64,000 nt of DNA from positions 404,385-468,384 of the forward strand of contig NZ_JAAZSQ010000002.1 of NCBI RefSeq assembly GCF_012395835.1. Reading direction: 5' to 3'. The stretch is from Arthrobacter mobilis. GTDB lineage: Bacteria; Actinomycetota; Actinomycetes; Actinomycetales; Micrococcaceae. The notes under the pieces are model-generated. The model searched no databases. It had not been told where the DNA came from and saw only the letters and a list, made by a program, of their open reading frames with translations. Shown piece after piece: positions 41,907 through 51,346 of this stretch (its first letter is position 1; every line of letters starts with the position of its first letter). Made by a program: the position numbers and the translations under genes.

Positions 41907-41909
41907 ACT
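41904..41909 (+). promoter_or_regulatory. candidate -10 box for secA
   Basis: TAGACT overlaps the end of the YcaQ-family gene and would start an mRNA near 41916 with a leader of about 35 bases. The -35 is unclear. Confidence 0.3.
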
Positions 41910-41950
41910 GAAAAAGCCAGAACTCTGCGCAAACGACTGGGAGCAATGTA

Positions 41951-44713
41951 GTGCCTTCGATTCTCGAGCGAGTCCTTAGAACCGGCGACAAAAAAACGCT
42001 GAAACGTCTAAGGGCCTATGCCGACGCGATCAACGTGCTCGAAGAGGACTTCAGGAGCCTCAGCGATGCCGAACTGCGGGCCGAGACCGACACGCTGCGG
42101 CAGCGCCACCTCGACGGCGAGCACCTGGACGACCTGCTGCCCGAAGCCTTTGCTGCGGTGCGCGAAGCCGCCGGCCGCACGCTGGGCATGCGTCACTTCG
42201 ATGTCCAGCTGATGGGCGGGGCGGCGCTGCATCTGGGCAACATCGCGGAAATGAAGACCGGTGAAGGCAAGACGCTGGTGGCCACGGCGCCGGCCTACCT
42301 GAATGCCCTGACCGGCAAGGGCGTGCACGTGGTCACCGTGAACGACTATCTGGCCGAGTACCAGTCCGACCTGATGGGCCGGGTCTACCGCTTCCTGGGC
42401 CTTTCCAGCGGCTGCATCCTGTCCAACCAGGATCCGTCCGTGCGCCGCCAGCAGTACAACGCGGACATCACCTACGGGACCAACAACGAGTTCGGGTTCG
42501 ACTACCTGCGCGACAACATGGCCTGGAGCAAGGAAGAGCTGGTCCAGCGCGGGCACCACTTCGCCATTGTCGACGAGGTGGACTCCATCCTGATCGACGA
42601 GGCGCGCACCCCGCTGATCATTTCCGGCCAGGCCTCGGGGGACGTGAACCGCTGGTACACCGAGTTCGCCCGCGTCGTGACCCGCCTGAAGCGGGACGAG
42701 GACTACGAGGTGGACGAGAAGAAGCGCACTATCGGCGTGCTCGAGTCCGGGATCGACAAGGTCGAGGACTACCTCGGCATCGACAACCTGTACGAGTCGG
42801 CCAACACCCCGCTGATCGGCTTCCTGAACAATGCCATCAAGGCCAAGGAGCTGTTCCGGCGGGACAAGGACTATGTGATCCTCAACGGCGAGGTGCTCAT
42901 TGTGGACGAGCACACCGGCCGCATCCTTGCCGGCCGCCGCTACAACGAGGGCATGCACCAGGCGATCGAGGCCAAGGAGGGCGTGCAGATCAAGGCCGAG
43001 AACCAGACGCTGGCCACGATCACCCTGCAGAACTACTTCCGCCTCTACGAAAAGCTCTCCGGCATGACCGGTACGGCCGAGACCGAGGCTGCGGAATTCA
43101 TGGGCACCTACAAACTGGGTGTGGTGCCGATCCCGACCAACAAGCCGATGGCCCGCGTGGACAGGCCGGACCTGATCTACAAGAACGAACTGGCCAAGTT
43201 CGATGCCGTGGTCAAGGACATTGCCGAGCGCCACGAGAAGGGCCAGCCGGTGCTGGTCGGGACCACGAGCGTGGAGAAGAGCGAATACCTCTCCAAGCAG
43301 CTGGCCAAGCAGGGCATCCGGCACGAGGTGCTCAACGCCAAGAACCATGCCCGCGAGGCCGCGATCGTCGCGCAGGCCGGACGCAAGGGCGCCGTCACGG
43401 TGGCCACGAACATGGCCGGCCGCGGCACCGACATCATGCTCGGCGGCAACGCCGAGTTCAACGCGGTGGCCGAGCTGCAGAAGCGCGGACTGGATCCTGC
43501 CGACAACCCGGAGGAGTACGAGGCGGCCTGGCCGGCGGCGCTGACAGCAGCCCAGGACGCAGTCAAGGCCGAGCATGAAGAAGTTCTGAAACTCGGCGGC
43601 CTGTACGTGCTGGGTACCGAGCGGCACGAATCCCGCCGCATCGACAACCAGCTGCGCGGCCGGTCCGGACGCCAGGGGGATCCGGGCGAGTCCCGCTTCT
43701 ACCTGTCGTTGACGGACGACCTGATGCGCCTGTTCAATGCCGGCGCCGCGGAACGCATCATGAACTCCTCGCGCATGCCCGACGACGTCGCGCTGGAGTC
43801 CAAGATGGTGTCCAAGGCGATCGAGAACGCCCAGGCCCAGGTGGAGGGCCGCAATGCCGAGCAGCGCAAGAACGTGCTGAAGTACGACGACGTGCTCAAC
43901 CGGCAGCGCGAGGCGATCTACGGAGACCGCCGCCGCATCCTCGAAGGGGGCGACCTGCACGAAAAGGTCGGCTACTTCCTGGAGGACGTGGTCACCGCCA
44001 TGGTCAACGAGGCCACGCTGGAAGGCAACGGCGACGACTGGGATTTCGAACAGCTGTGGACCAACCTGAAGCAGCTGTACCCGATCCAGCTGACCATCGA
44101 CGAAGTCCTGGAGGAAGCCGGCGGTAAGTCCGCCGTCACCGCGGACTTCCTGCGGGAGGAGATCATCTCCGACGCCAAGGTTGCCTACGCTGCCCGGGAG
44201 GCGGCCATCGGCGCCGAGAACATGCGCGAACTTGAGCGCAAGGTGGTGCTCTCGGTGATCGGCCGGAAGTGGCAGGAACACCTCTACGAGATGGACTATC
44301 TCAAGGAAGGTATCGGGCTGCGGGCCATGGCCCAGCGCGATCCGTTGGTCGAATACCAGCGCGAGGGCTACGTGATGTTCCAGGCGATGATGGAATCCAT
44401 CCGCGAGGAGTCCATCGGCTACTTGTTCAACCTGGAGGTCAAGGTCCAGGAGCCGGCGCCGGTTTCCTGGCCGGGCGTGGCCGATGCCCGCGGCCTGGTG
44501 CAGCATCCGCAGATCACCGCTGCCGGCCTCGAAGCGCCGCAGCGGCCGGCAGCGCTGCAGTTCACGGCTCCGAGCCCCACGGGCGAGGCCGAAACGCACG
44601 TCGAACGCCAGCGCCCCGCCGGTGCCAAGGGCGGCAAGCCTGCCGGCTTGGATGAGGCCGAGGACCAGCCGGCGGGCGGTGGGAACCGCGCCGCCCGCCG
44701 CCGCCGCAAATAG
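41951..44713 (+). CDS. secA: preprotein translocase ATPase SecA
   Basis: 920 residues, the motor of the Sec pathway. Walker [25 protein letters not shown]-type box [20 protein letters not shown], and motor 2 motifs [17 protein letters not shown] and [20 protein letters not shown]. The C-terminus is Lys/Arg-rich (NRAARRRRK) without the CxC zinc tail of many SecA proteins, as is usual for actinobacterial SecA1. The GTG start has GGGAG 8 bases upstream. It is followed by the tandem repeat and then converging genes. A long open frame on the other strand is a codon-bias shadow. Confidence 0.97.
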   Translation: MPSILERVLRTGDKKTLKRLRAYADAINVLEEDFRSLSDAELRAETDTLRQRHLDGEHLDDLLPEAFAAVREAAGRTLGMRHFDVQLMGGAALHLGNIAEMKTGEGKTLVATAPAYLNALTGKGVHVVTVNDYLAEYQSDLMGRVYRFLGLSSGCILSNQDPSVRRQQYNADITYGTNNEFGFDYLRDNMAWSKEELVQRGHHFAIVDEVDSILIDEARTPLIISGQASGDVNRWYTEFARVVTRLKRDEDYEVDEKKRTIGVLESGIDKVEDYLGIDNLYESANTPLIGFLNNAIKAKELFRRDKDYVILNGEVLIVDEHTGRILAGRRYNEGMHQAIEAKEGVQIKAENQTLATITLQNYFRLYEKLSGMTGTAETEAAEFMGTYKLGVVPIPTNKPMARVDRPDLIYKNELAKFDAVVKDIAERHEKGQPVLVGTTSVEKSEYLSKQLAKQGIRHEVLNAKNHAREAAIVAQAGRKGAVTVATNMAGRGTDIMLGGNAEFNAVAELQKRGLDPADNPEEYEAAWPAALTAAQDAVKAEHEEVLKLGGLYVLGTERHESRRIDNQLRGRSGRQGDPGESRFYLSLTDDLMRLFNAGAAERIMNSSRMPDDVALESKMVSKAIENAQAQVEGRNAEQRKNVLKYDDVLNRQREAIYGDRRRILEGGDLHEKVGYFLEDVVTAMVNEATLEGNGDDWDFEQLWTNLKQLYPIQLTIDEVLEEAGGKSAVTADFLREEIISDAKVAYAAREAAIGAENMRELERKVVLSVIGRKWQEHLYEMDYLKEGIGLRAMAQRDPLVEYQREGYVMFQAMMESIREESIGYLFNLEVKVQEPAPVSWPGVADARGLVQHPQITAAGLEAPQRPAALQFTAPSPTGEAETHVERQRPAGAKGGKPAGLDEAEDQPAGGGNRAARRRRK

Positions 44714-44723
44714 CGCCCTAAGT

Positions 44724-44860
44724 GAAGCGGCAGGGGTCCCCGTCCCGAGCTTGCGAGGGACGGGGCAGCCGCGGAACGGAAGCGGCAGGGGTCCCCGTCC
44801 CGAGCTTGCGAGGGACGGGGCAGCCGCGGAACGGAAGCGGCAGGGGTCCCCGTCCCGAGC
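44724..44860. repeat. 55-bp tandem repeat after secA (2 full copies + 27 bp)
   Basis: Units start at 44724, 44779 and 44834. The first two are identical over all 55 bases; the third matches for 27 bases and then changes. Each full unit holds a 9-bp inverted repeat, CCCCGTCCC against GGGACGGGG, around a 10-base loop, so each can form a hairpin. A diverged single copy lies at 18382-18416, again between converging genes. Confidence 0.9.
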
Positions 44861-44886
44861 GAAGCGAAGGCGGGGGACCCCTGCCG
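44838..44886. terminator. convergent hairpin terminator between secA and the Rv3235-like gene
   Basis: CGGCAGGGGTCCCC (44838-44851) pairs perfectly with the 14 bases at 44873-44886 around a 21-base loop. It uses the last repeat copy as its left arm. No T-run. Confidence 0.55.
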
Positions 44887-44890
44887 GGCA

Positions 44891-45418
44891 TTAGCCGATT
44901 TCCAGCGCCGCTTCATAGACCTCGTTGCCGACGTGGCAGACCCGCGCCGAACGTACCTGCGGGCTGGGCAGCAGCCGGAGCCCGGTCCGGCGCGCTGCCC
45001 GGCCGGCCGCGCGCCGGTTCCTGAGTTCCTGCGCGAGGGCCGCCCGGTGGACCAGCTTGTCATAGCAGTCCGGGTCCAGCCAGCGGGCCAGCTGCTGGAC
45101 CGGGCGGGTGCCGCCGATCACCTCCATGCAGGCCTGGGTGATGGAGCGCGCCGTGCCGGTGACCTGGCGCAGTTCGCCGGCGTCGCCTTCTTTCGCCCTG
45201 CCGGCAGCGGGCGCGTCCGGGTCTGCGGCTAGTGCCGCCGGTTCGGTGGCCGGCTGGGGACGAAGCCGGATCACGGGTGCGAAATAGCTGTCCGGTTCCG
45301 CCGGACGGACCGGCCGCACGGTGAGCGGCCGGGGTGCCCCGCTGGCCGGGGCGAGCAGCTGCCCGCCGAGCTGGACGGACTGTGCAGCCGCGGGATCCAG
45401 CCGGCTTGCGTCGCTCAT
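44891..45418 (-). CDS. Rv3235 family (DUF6459) protein
   Basis: 175 residues. An unordered N-terminal half is followed by a conserved helical domain: TGTARSITQACMEVIGGTRP, VQQLARWLDPDCYDKLVHRA and SPQVRSARVCHVGNEVYEAA. This fits the actinobacterial family named after Rv3235, commonly found next to secA; function unknown. The ATG has AGAGGA 6 bases upstream. The next gene on the same strand (LysM protein) ends 28 bases before it, so the two are probably co-transcribed. Confidence 0.85.
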   Translation of the reverse strand: MSDASRLDPAAAQSVQLGGQLLAPASGAPRPLTVRPVRPAEPDSYFAPVIRLRPQPATEPAALAADPDAPAAGRAKEGDAGELRQVTGTARSITQACMEVIGGTRPVQQLARWLDPDCYDKLVHRAALAQELRNRRAAGRAARRTGLRLLPSPQVRSARVCHVGNEVYEAALEIG

Positions 45419-45446
45419 GGTCGTTCCTCTCGTCGTGCTGCTTGGC

Positions 45447-46163
45447 TCAGCGCTGGGTCGGCGGGGTCAGGAGCTGGCCCGGAAGCAGGAACCCGGGATC
45501 GGCCCCGATCGCTTCCCTGTTGGCGGCGTACCAGCGGGGCCAGTGCGCGGCGATCTCGGCGTCGGTGGCCAAACTGCCCAGATCCCGGGCGGCGATCTGC
45601 CACAGGGTGTCCCCGGCCCGGACCGTCACAGTGGCGGGCCCGGGCTGCCGGGACGGCGTGGTGGCGCGCCCCGTAACCAGGCCGGGCGAAGGTGCCGGGG
45701 CTGCGGGCTGCCAGGTGGGGTCAACAGCCGGACGTTGATGCGCCCCCGGGCCGGGAACCAGGAAGTACGGGTCGGTCTGCCCTCCAGGGGCTGCCGGCAT
45801 GATGGCCACCGGGCCCGGGCCGCCTTCGGGCAGCGGGGTGGAGGCATGGGCTGCCGGGCCGGAAAGCAATTGCAGGCCGACGACTGCAACCACCAGGCGC
45901 CGCAGGAACGCTGGGCTCGCGGCAAGCGGGAATGCCGCGAGGCGGACATGGCCGGCGCGGTGCAGCAAGGTTCCGGCCACTGCCAGCAGCAGGCCGAGGA
46001 CCCACCACGCGGTGGTGGTCAGCCCGGCCGCGGCCGCGACCAGGCCCAGAAGTTCGGAATATCCTGTCCACCCCCGGCCGGCCCCAGGTTGTGTCCAGTA
46101 GTCGCCCGCGATCAGCCAGCCGGGCCCTGGCAGAGCTTGAGCAGGCCGTGCCGTCGGCTGCAC
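45447..46163 (-). CDS. LysM-domain membrane protein with probably altered N-terminus
   Basis: About 238 residues. The C-terminus is a LysM domain (TVRAGDTLWQIAARDLGSLA ... FLLPGQLLTPP), expected to bind peptidoglycan. Before it are membrane segments (LLGLVAAAAGLTTTAWWVLG; RRLVVAVVGLQLLSGPAAHA). The first 30 residues (MQPTARPAQALPGPGW...) have no membrane or signal character and are read antisense to the remnant of an ATPase gene. Homologues that I know start with an extra membrane helix, so I infer a deletion replaced the true start. The GTG at 46163 is the longest option; the real start, if the gene is alive, is unclear. Confidence 0.7.
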   Translation of the reverse strand: MQPTARPAQALPGPGWLIAGDYWTQPGAGRGWTGYSELLGLVAAAAGLTTTAWWVLGLLLAVAGTLLHRAGHVRLAAFPLAASPAFLRRLVVAVVGLQLLSGPAAHASTPLPEGGPGPVAIMPAAPGGQTDPYFLVPGPGAHQRPAVDPTWQPAAPAPSPGLVTGRATTPSRQPGPATVTVRAGDTLWQIAARDLGSLATDAEIAAHWPRWYAANREAIGADPGFLLPGQLLTPPTQR

Positions 46164-46441
46164 CCCAAGTGGTGTTCAACCGGGTCAGGCAAGGGGCGGC
46201 GGGACGGAAACCGGAACGGCAGCTGCGCGAAGCCTGGGAACGCTTTGCTCCGGGCCGGGACATCAGGGCCTGCCTGCCGGCTGACTTTACGGCAGCCGAC
46301 GCGGCGCTGCTCGGCGGTTCCGTGCTGCTGGAGACGGCACCGGGCTCGGCGCTGCGCCAGGCCATCGCACGGCTGGCAGGTCCAGCTGCTCCGGTGCGCC
46401 GGGGCCTGTTGCGGCGGCAGGCGGCCAAAGTGAAGTTTTGA
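46124..46441 (+). pseudogene. remnant of a MinD/ParA-like ATPase, C-terminal part only
   Basis: About 105 codons that read like the end of a MinD/CpaE-type P-loop ATPase: VVFNRVRQGAAGRKPERQL, RACLPADFTAADAALLGG and ETAPGSALRQAIARLAG (NRVR strand, then the LPxD and aDaaLl-G...eaapgSpLR pattern). No Walker A or B is encoded upstream; that space is taken by the 5' part of the LysM gene on the other strand. A GTG at 46148 could allow a short product. The frame reaches 45932, but the text before 46124 is low-complexity. Most likely a 5'-deleted pseudogene. Confidence 0.5.
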
Positions 46442-46452
46442 TGCCGGGGGAC

Positions 46453-46458
46453 TAGGCT
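46453..46458 (+). promoter_or_regulatory. candidate -10 box for NAD-GDH
   Basis: TAGGCT, 12 bases after the ATPase-remnant stop, would start an mRNA near 46465 with a leader of about 48 bases including the Shine-Dalgarno GGAGG. Confidence 0.35.
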
Positions 46459-46512
46459 AAAGCTGACGGCCGCAACGGGGCGGACCGGAAGCAGCTAGCG
46501 GAGGCGTATTCC

Positions 46513-49500
46513 ATGTCGTCTGGATCCAGCAGGGCGGATCTTTTGAGTTCAGAGCATTTCGCGGATGAATTCATCGCGAATTACTACGAGCACCTCGCCC
46601 AGGAGGATGCGGAGAACTACAGCCCGGAGGTGCTCCAGCAGCGGGCTTACGCGCACCGGGAGCTGGCCCTGCACCGCGCGGAGGGACAGCCGGCAGTAAG
46701 CGTCCTCGATGAAGAGAACTGCAGCGTGGTCATGATCGTCACTGACGATATGCCGTTTCTGGTGGATTCCGTCACGGCCGAAATCGTGCGCCAGGGGGTG
46801 GCCATCCGGATGGTCACCCACCCCACCTTCGTGGCCACCCGCGACCGCGCGAGCCACGAGCTGGTCAACCTGAAGCGGGTTCCGGCGTGGGCCGGGATCT
46901 CCAGCGGGGATACCGCCGCGATGCCGAATCTGGCGGAATACGTGGCCGGCCAAGGCAACGCCACGTTTACTGAATCGTGGATTGCCGTGGAAACGGAGAA
47001 GGTCGGCAGCGCGGAGAAGGCCGAAGAGCTCGTCGCCGGCCTGCTCAGGATCCTCGAGGACGTGCGCGTATCGGTCGAGGACTGGCCGGCGATGCGCCGC
47101 AAGGTACACGAAATCGCCGATTCGCTCGAGTCCGTCGTGGGCGCCGAGCAGATCCCGGACCTGCACGAGGCCAAGGCGCTGCTTGACTGGCTGGACGCCG
47201 GCAACTTCACCTTCCTGGGCTACCGCGAGTACGATCTGGTAACCCAGGACGGCGAGGACGTGCTGGTGGCCCGCGAAGGCAGCGGCCTGGGCATTATGCG
47301 TCAGCTGCCGGCCGGCCGGCAGGTCCAGCACCTCACCGAGGCCGGCCGGGCCAAGGCGCGGGAAAAGCGCGCACTGGTACTGACCAAGGCCAATTCCCGC
47401 TCCACCGTCCACCGCGCCGCGTACCTGGACTACATCGGCGTCAAACGTTTCGACGCCCAGGGCAATGTCGACGGCGAACGCCGCTTCATCGGCCTGTTTG
47501 CCACCAGTGCCTACAACACCTCGGTCCATTCGGTGCCGATCGTGCGCAAGAAGGTCGAGGAGGCGCTGCGCCGCTGCGGCTTCCCGCCGAATTCGCATTC
47601 AGGCAAGGACCTGCTTTCGATCCTGGAAACGTATCCGCGGGACGAGATTTTCCAGATGGAGGCGGAGGAACTGGCTGAGACCGCCCTGGCCATCCTGCGG
47701 CTGCAGGAGCGCCGGCGCACCCGGCTGTTCCTGCGCCAGGACGTCTACGGCCGGTTCGTCTCCGCGCTGGTCTTCCTGCCCCGCGACAGGTTCAATACGG
47801 CGGTGCGCCTGCGGATCGAGGACGAACTGCGCCGCACCTTCAATCCGCAGGCCATCGACTATGAGACACGGCTGACCGAATCCGCGCTGGCCCGGCTGTT
47901 CTTCCGCATCCGGCTGCCGCGCGGGGCCAAGATCGCCCAAGTGGATACTGCCAGCCTGGAGCGCCGGCTGGCGGACGCCGCCCGGTCCTGGGGCGAGGGC
48001 ATCACCAAGGTGATCCACAGCAAGTACAGCGGCGAGCGCGCCGAGCGGCTGGCCCGGCGCTGGATGGAGGCCTTCCCTGCCACGTACCGGGTGGACTTCG
48101 AGGTCGAGGACGCGCTGGAGGACATCGAGCGGTTCGAAAGCTTCGCCACCGGAGGCGGGGCCGCCCCGATCATCCGGGTCTACATTCCCCACGGGGCCGA
48201 CGGCCTGGCCGAGGACGCCCGGCTCAAGCTCTATCTGACCGAGCCGAAGTCGCTCAGCCAGATCCTGCCGGTGCTGCAGAACATGGGCCTGGAGGTGCTC
48301 GACGAGCGCCCCTTCGAGGTCACTACCGCCGATGGCGCCGGATTCTTCCTGTACGACCTGGGCCTGAAGTACCCCGAGCAGGTGGCGCCAGAGGCCACCG
48401 GGGAGCTGCTCGAGGCGGCCTTCTCCGCCGTGGACACCGGGCAGAGCGAGTCGGATGGCTTCGACCGGCTGATCCTGCGCGAGCGCATCGACTGGCGGCA
48501 GGTGGCGGTACTGCGCAGTTACGCCAAATACATGATCCAGCTCGGGCACGCCAGCTCCTATGGCTTCATCGCCGACACGCTGCTGGCCAACCCCGGGGTG
48601 ACCCACTCGCTGCTGAAGCTGTTCAATGTCAGCTTCCATCCGGACCTGTCCGCCGATACCCGGCCGGCGCAGATAGCCCAGGCCCGGGCCGAACTGGACG
48701 CCGGCCTGCAGGCGGTGCCGACGCTGGATGCCGACCGGGCGCTGCGCACTTTGGCCAATATCGTCGAGGCCACGCTGCGCACCAATTATTTCCAGCACAA
48801 GCCGTACATGAGCTTCAAGCTCAGCCCCGGGCGGATCGAGGGCATGCCTTTCCCGCGGCCGAAGTACGAGATTTGGGTCTACTCGCCGCAGGTCGAGGGT
48901 GTGCACCTGCGCTTTGGTGAGGTTGCCCGCGGCGGCCTGCGCTGGTCGGACCGGCGCGAGGACTTCCGCACCGAAATCCTGGGCCTAGTCAAGGCCCAGA
49001 CAGTCAAGAACGCCGTCATTGTCCCGACCGGGGCCAAGGGCGGGTTCTTCGCCAAGCAGCTGCCCGATCCTGCAGCGGACCGGGCAGCGTGGCTGGCGGA
49101 GGGGCAGGCCAGCTACCGGACCTTCATCCGCGGGCTGCTGGATATTACCGACAATCTGGTCCGCACCGAGGGCGGCCGGCAGGTGGTACCGCCGCCCCGG
49201 GTCATCCGGTACGACGGCGACGATCCGTACATGGTCGTGGCAGCGGACAAAGGCACGGCAAGCTTTTCCGACATCGCCAACGAGATTTCGCAGGAATACC
49301 GCCACTGGCTCGGGGACGCCTTCGCTTCCGGCGGCTCAGTCGGGTACGACCACAAGGCCATGGGCATCACCGCCCGCGGAGCCTGGGAGTCGGTGAAGCG
49401 CCACTTCAGCGAACTTGGCGTGGACACCCAGACCGAGGATTTCACCGTGGCCGGCATCGGCGACATGAGCGGGGATGTTTTCGGCAACGGCATGCTGCTT

Positions 49501-51345
49501 TCGGAACACATCCGGCTGGTGGCGGCCTTCGACCACCGGCACATCTTCCTGGACCCGGATCCGGACCCTGCCGTCTCCTATCGCGAGCGCCAACGCCTGT
49601 TCGAGCTGCCCCGGTCATCCTGGGCCGACTACGACCAGTCGCTGATCAGCCCCGGCGGGGGTGTGTATTCCCGGACAGTCAAATCCATTCCGCTCTCGCC
49701 CCGGGTGCGCCAGGTGCTCGGCCTGGATCCCTCGGTGGAGGCGATGAGCCCGCCGGAACTGCTGCGGGCCATCCTGCAGGCACCGGTGGACCTGCTCTAC
49801 AACGGCGGCATCGGCACCTACGTCAAGGCCTCGACCGAAACCAACGCCGAAGTGGGCGACAAGGCCAACGACGCCATCCGGATCGACGGCAGGATGCTGC
49901 GGGCCAAGGTGGTTGCCGAGGGCGGAAACCTGGGCTTGACCCAGCGCGGACGTATCGAGGCGGCACTGAACGGCGTGATTCTCAATACCGACGCGATCGA
50001 CAACTCCGCCGGCGTCGACTGCTCCGACCACGAAGTAAATATCAAGATCCTGCTGGACCAGCTGGTGGCCGCGGGCAAGTTCCCGGCCTCCGAGCGCGCC
50101 CAGCTGCTGGAGTCCATGACGGACGAGGTAGCCCGGCTCGTCCTGGCCGACAACGTGGACCAGAACGTGCTGCTGCTCAACGACCGCCAAGGCGTCATCG
50201 ACTGGAGCCCCAGCTACGAACGTCTGATGGACTCGCTGGAGGCCCGGGGCGAACTGGACCGGGAGCTGGAGGCGCTGCCGGATACGGCCCAGTTGCGCGA
50301 GCGGATCGCCGCCGGCCAGGGCCTGACCTCGCCGGAGCTGGCGGTGCTGGCGGCCTATGCGAAGATCGAGCTGACCCGGGCGCTGACCAACAGCAGCCTG
50401 GCGGATGATCCGTACTTCGACAAGGTGCTGCGCGGATACTTCCCCAGGCCGCTGGTGGAGCGTTTCGGCGACGAACTGCACCAGCATCCGCTGCGCCGGG
50501 AGATCATCGCCACCGTGGTGGCCAACGACATGATCAACATGGGCGGCATCACCTTTGTCTACCGGGCGATCGAGGAAACGTCGGTCTCCGCAGAGACCAT
50601 TGCCCGGGCCTTCGTGGCATTGCGCGAAATCTACGAGCTGGACCGGTTCATGCAGGCGCTCATCGAGCTGCCGGCCAGCTTCCCGACAAAGGTGTGGACC
50701 ACCGTCAACCTGGACATGCGCCGGCTGCTGGACCGGGCCGTGCGCTGGTTCGCCAACCATGTCGGCCACGGCACCACGGTCTCGGAGAGCATCGCCACCT
50801 TCAAGCCACTGATCGATCCGCTGCGGACGCGCCTGGTGAACTACCTGCGCGGCGACGACCTCGCCCGGGTCCGCGAGTGGCTGGCCACGGCCGAGGGCTG
50901 GGGGCTGCCGGACGCGCTCGCCCACACCTGGGCCGAGCAGTTCGAAAGTTTTGGCCTGCTCGACGTGGCCCGCATCGCGGCGCGCATCGAGGAGCCGGTG
51001 AACCACGTGGCCCACGTGTACTACACGGTCTACGACCGGTTCGAGGTGGACTCGCTGCTGGTGCGCATCACCAACCTCCCGCGCGCTGACCGCTGGCAAT
51101 CCCTGGCCCGCGCCGCCATGCGTGATGATCTGTACCAAACCATCACGGACATCACGACGGCGGTCATGCACTCGACCCTGCCCAGCCTGCCGGCCGAGGA
51201 CCGGCTGCACCAGTGGGAAAGTGCGAACGCCGAAAGCATCGAGCGGGCCAGCAATATGCTGGAGGAAGTCAACAAACTGGATCAGGACGACATGGCCTCG
51301 TTGTCCGTTGCACTTCGCCTGATGCGCTCGATCGTTCGGAGGTAA
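46513..51345 (+). CDS. gdh: NAD-dependent glutamate dehydrogenase, large (180-kDa) type
   Basis: 1610 residues, the length of the L_180 class. The N-terminal part has ACT-like regions (VMIVTDDMPFLVDSVTAEIV). The catalytic domain has GMPFPRPKYEIWVYSPQVEG, RGGLRWSDRREDFRTEILGL, the substrate Lys region VPTGAKGGFFAKQLP and the NAD-binding segment GIGDMSGDVFGNGMLLSEHI, then VAEGGNLGLTQRGRIEAALN. It oxidises glutamate to 2-oxoglutarate and ammonium. In mycobacteria the enzyme is controlled by GarA; that gene is not here. The ATG has GGAGG 8 bases upstream. pdtaS begins 1 base after the stop. Confidence 0.95.
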   Translation: MSSGSSRADLLSSEHFADEFIANYYEHLAQEDAENYSPEVLQQRAYAHRELALHRAEGQPAVSVLDEENCSVVMIVTDDMPFLVDSVTAEIVRQGVAIRMVTHPTFVATRDRASHELVNLKRVPAWAGISSGDTAAMPNLAEYVAGQGNATFTESWIAVETEKVGSAEKAEELVAGLLRILEDVRVSVEDWPAMRRKVHEIADSLESVVGAEQIPDLHEAKALLDWLDAGNFTFLGYREYDLVTQDGEDVLVAREGSGLGIMRQLPAGRQVQHLTEAGRAKAREKRALVLTKANSRSTVHRAAYLDYIGVKRFDAQGNVDGERRFIGLFATSAYNTSVHSVPIVRKKVEEALRRCGFPPNSHSGKDLLSILETYPRDEIFQMEAEELAETALAILRLQERRRTRLFLRQDVYGRFVSALVFLPRDRFNTAVRLRIEDELRRTFNPQAIDYETRLTESALARLFFRIRLPRGAKIAQVDTASLERRLADAARSWGEGITKVIHSKYSGERAERLARRWMEAFPATYRVDFEVEDALEDIERFESFATGGGAAPIIRVYIPHGADGLAEDARLKLYLTEPKSLSQILPVLQNMGLEVLDERPFEVTTADGAGFFLYDLGLKYPEQVAPEATGELLEAAFSAVDTGQSESDGFDRLILRERIDWRQVAVLRSYAKYMIQLGHASSYGFIADTLLANPGVTHSLLKLFNVSFHPDLSADTRPAQIAQARAELDAGLQAVPTLDADRALRTLANIVEATLRTNYFQHKPYMSFKLSPGRIEGMPFPRPKYEIWVYSPQVEGVHLRFGEVARGGLRWSDRREDFRTEILGLVKAQTVKNAVIVPTGAKGGFFAKQLPDPAADRAAWLAEGQASYRTFIRGLLDITDNLVRTEGGRQVVPPPRVIRYDGDDPYMVVAADKGTASFSDIANEISQEYRHWLGDAFASGGSVGYDHKAMGITARGAWESVKRHFSELGVDTQTEDFTVAGIGDMSGDVFGNGMLLSEHIRLVAAFDHRHIFLDPDPDPAVSYRERQRLFELPRSSWADYDQSLISPGGGVYSRTVKSIPLSPRVRQVLGLDPSVEAMSPPELLRAILQAPVDLLYNGGIGTYVKASTETNAEVGDKANDAIRIDGRMLRAKVVAEGGNLGLTQRGRIEAALNGVILNTDAIDNSAGVDCSDHEVNIKILLDQLVAAGKFPASERAQLLESMTDEVARLVLADNVDQNVLLLNDRQGVIDWSPSYERLMDSLEARGELDRELEALPDTAQLRERIAAGQGLTSPELAVLAAYAKIELTRALTNSSLADDPYFDKVLRGYFPRPLVERFGDELHQHPLRREIIATVVANDMINMGGITFVYRAIEETSVSAETIARAFVALREIYELDRFMQALIELPASFPTKVWTTVNLDMRRLLDRAVRWFANHVGHGTTVSESIATFKPLIDPLRTRLVNYLRGDDLARVREWLATAEGWGLPDALAHTWAEQFESFGLLDVARIAARIEEPVNHVAHVYYTVYDRFEVDSLLVRITNLPRADRWQSLARAAMRDDLYQTITDITTAVMHSTLPSLPAEDRLHQWESANAESIERASNMLEEVNKLDQDDMASLSVALRLMRSIVRR

Positions 51346-51346
51346 T

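Noticed and set aside
42008..44599. 863-codon minus-strand frame opposite secA
   Set aside because: Antisense shadow of secA; low-complexity translation and no ribosome site.
44724..44860. CRISPR array
   Set aside because: The copies are directly adjacent with no spacers, and there are no cas genes; it is a plain tandem repeat.
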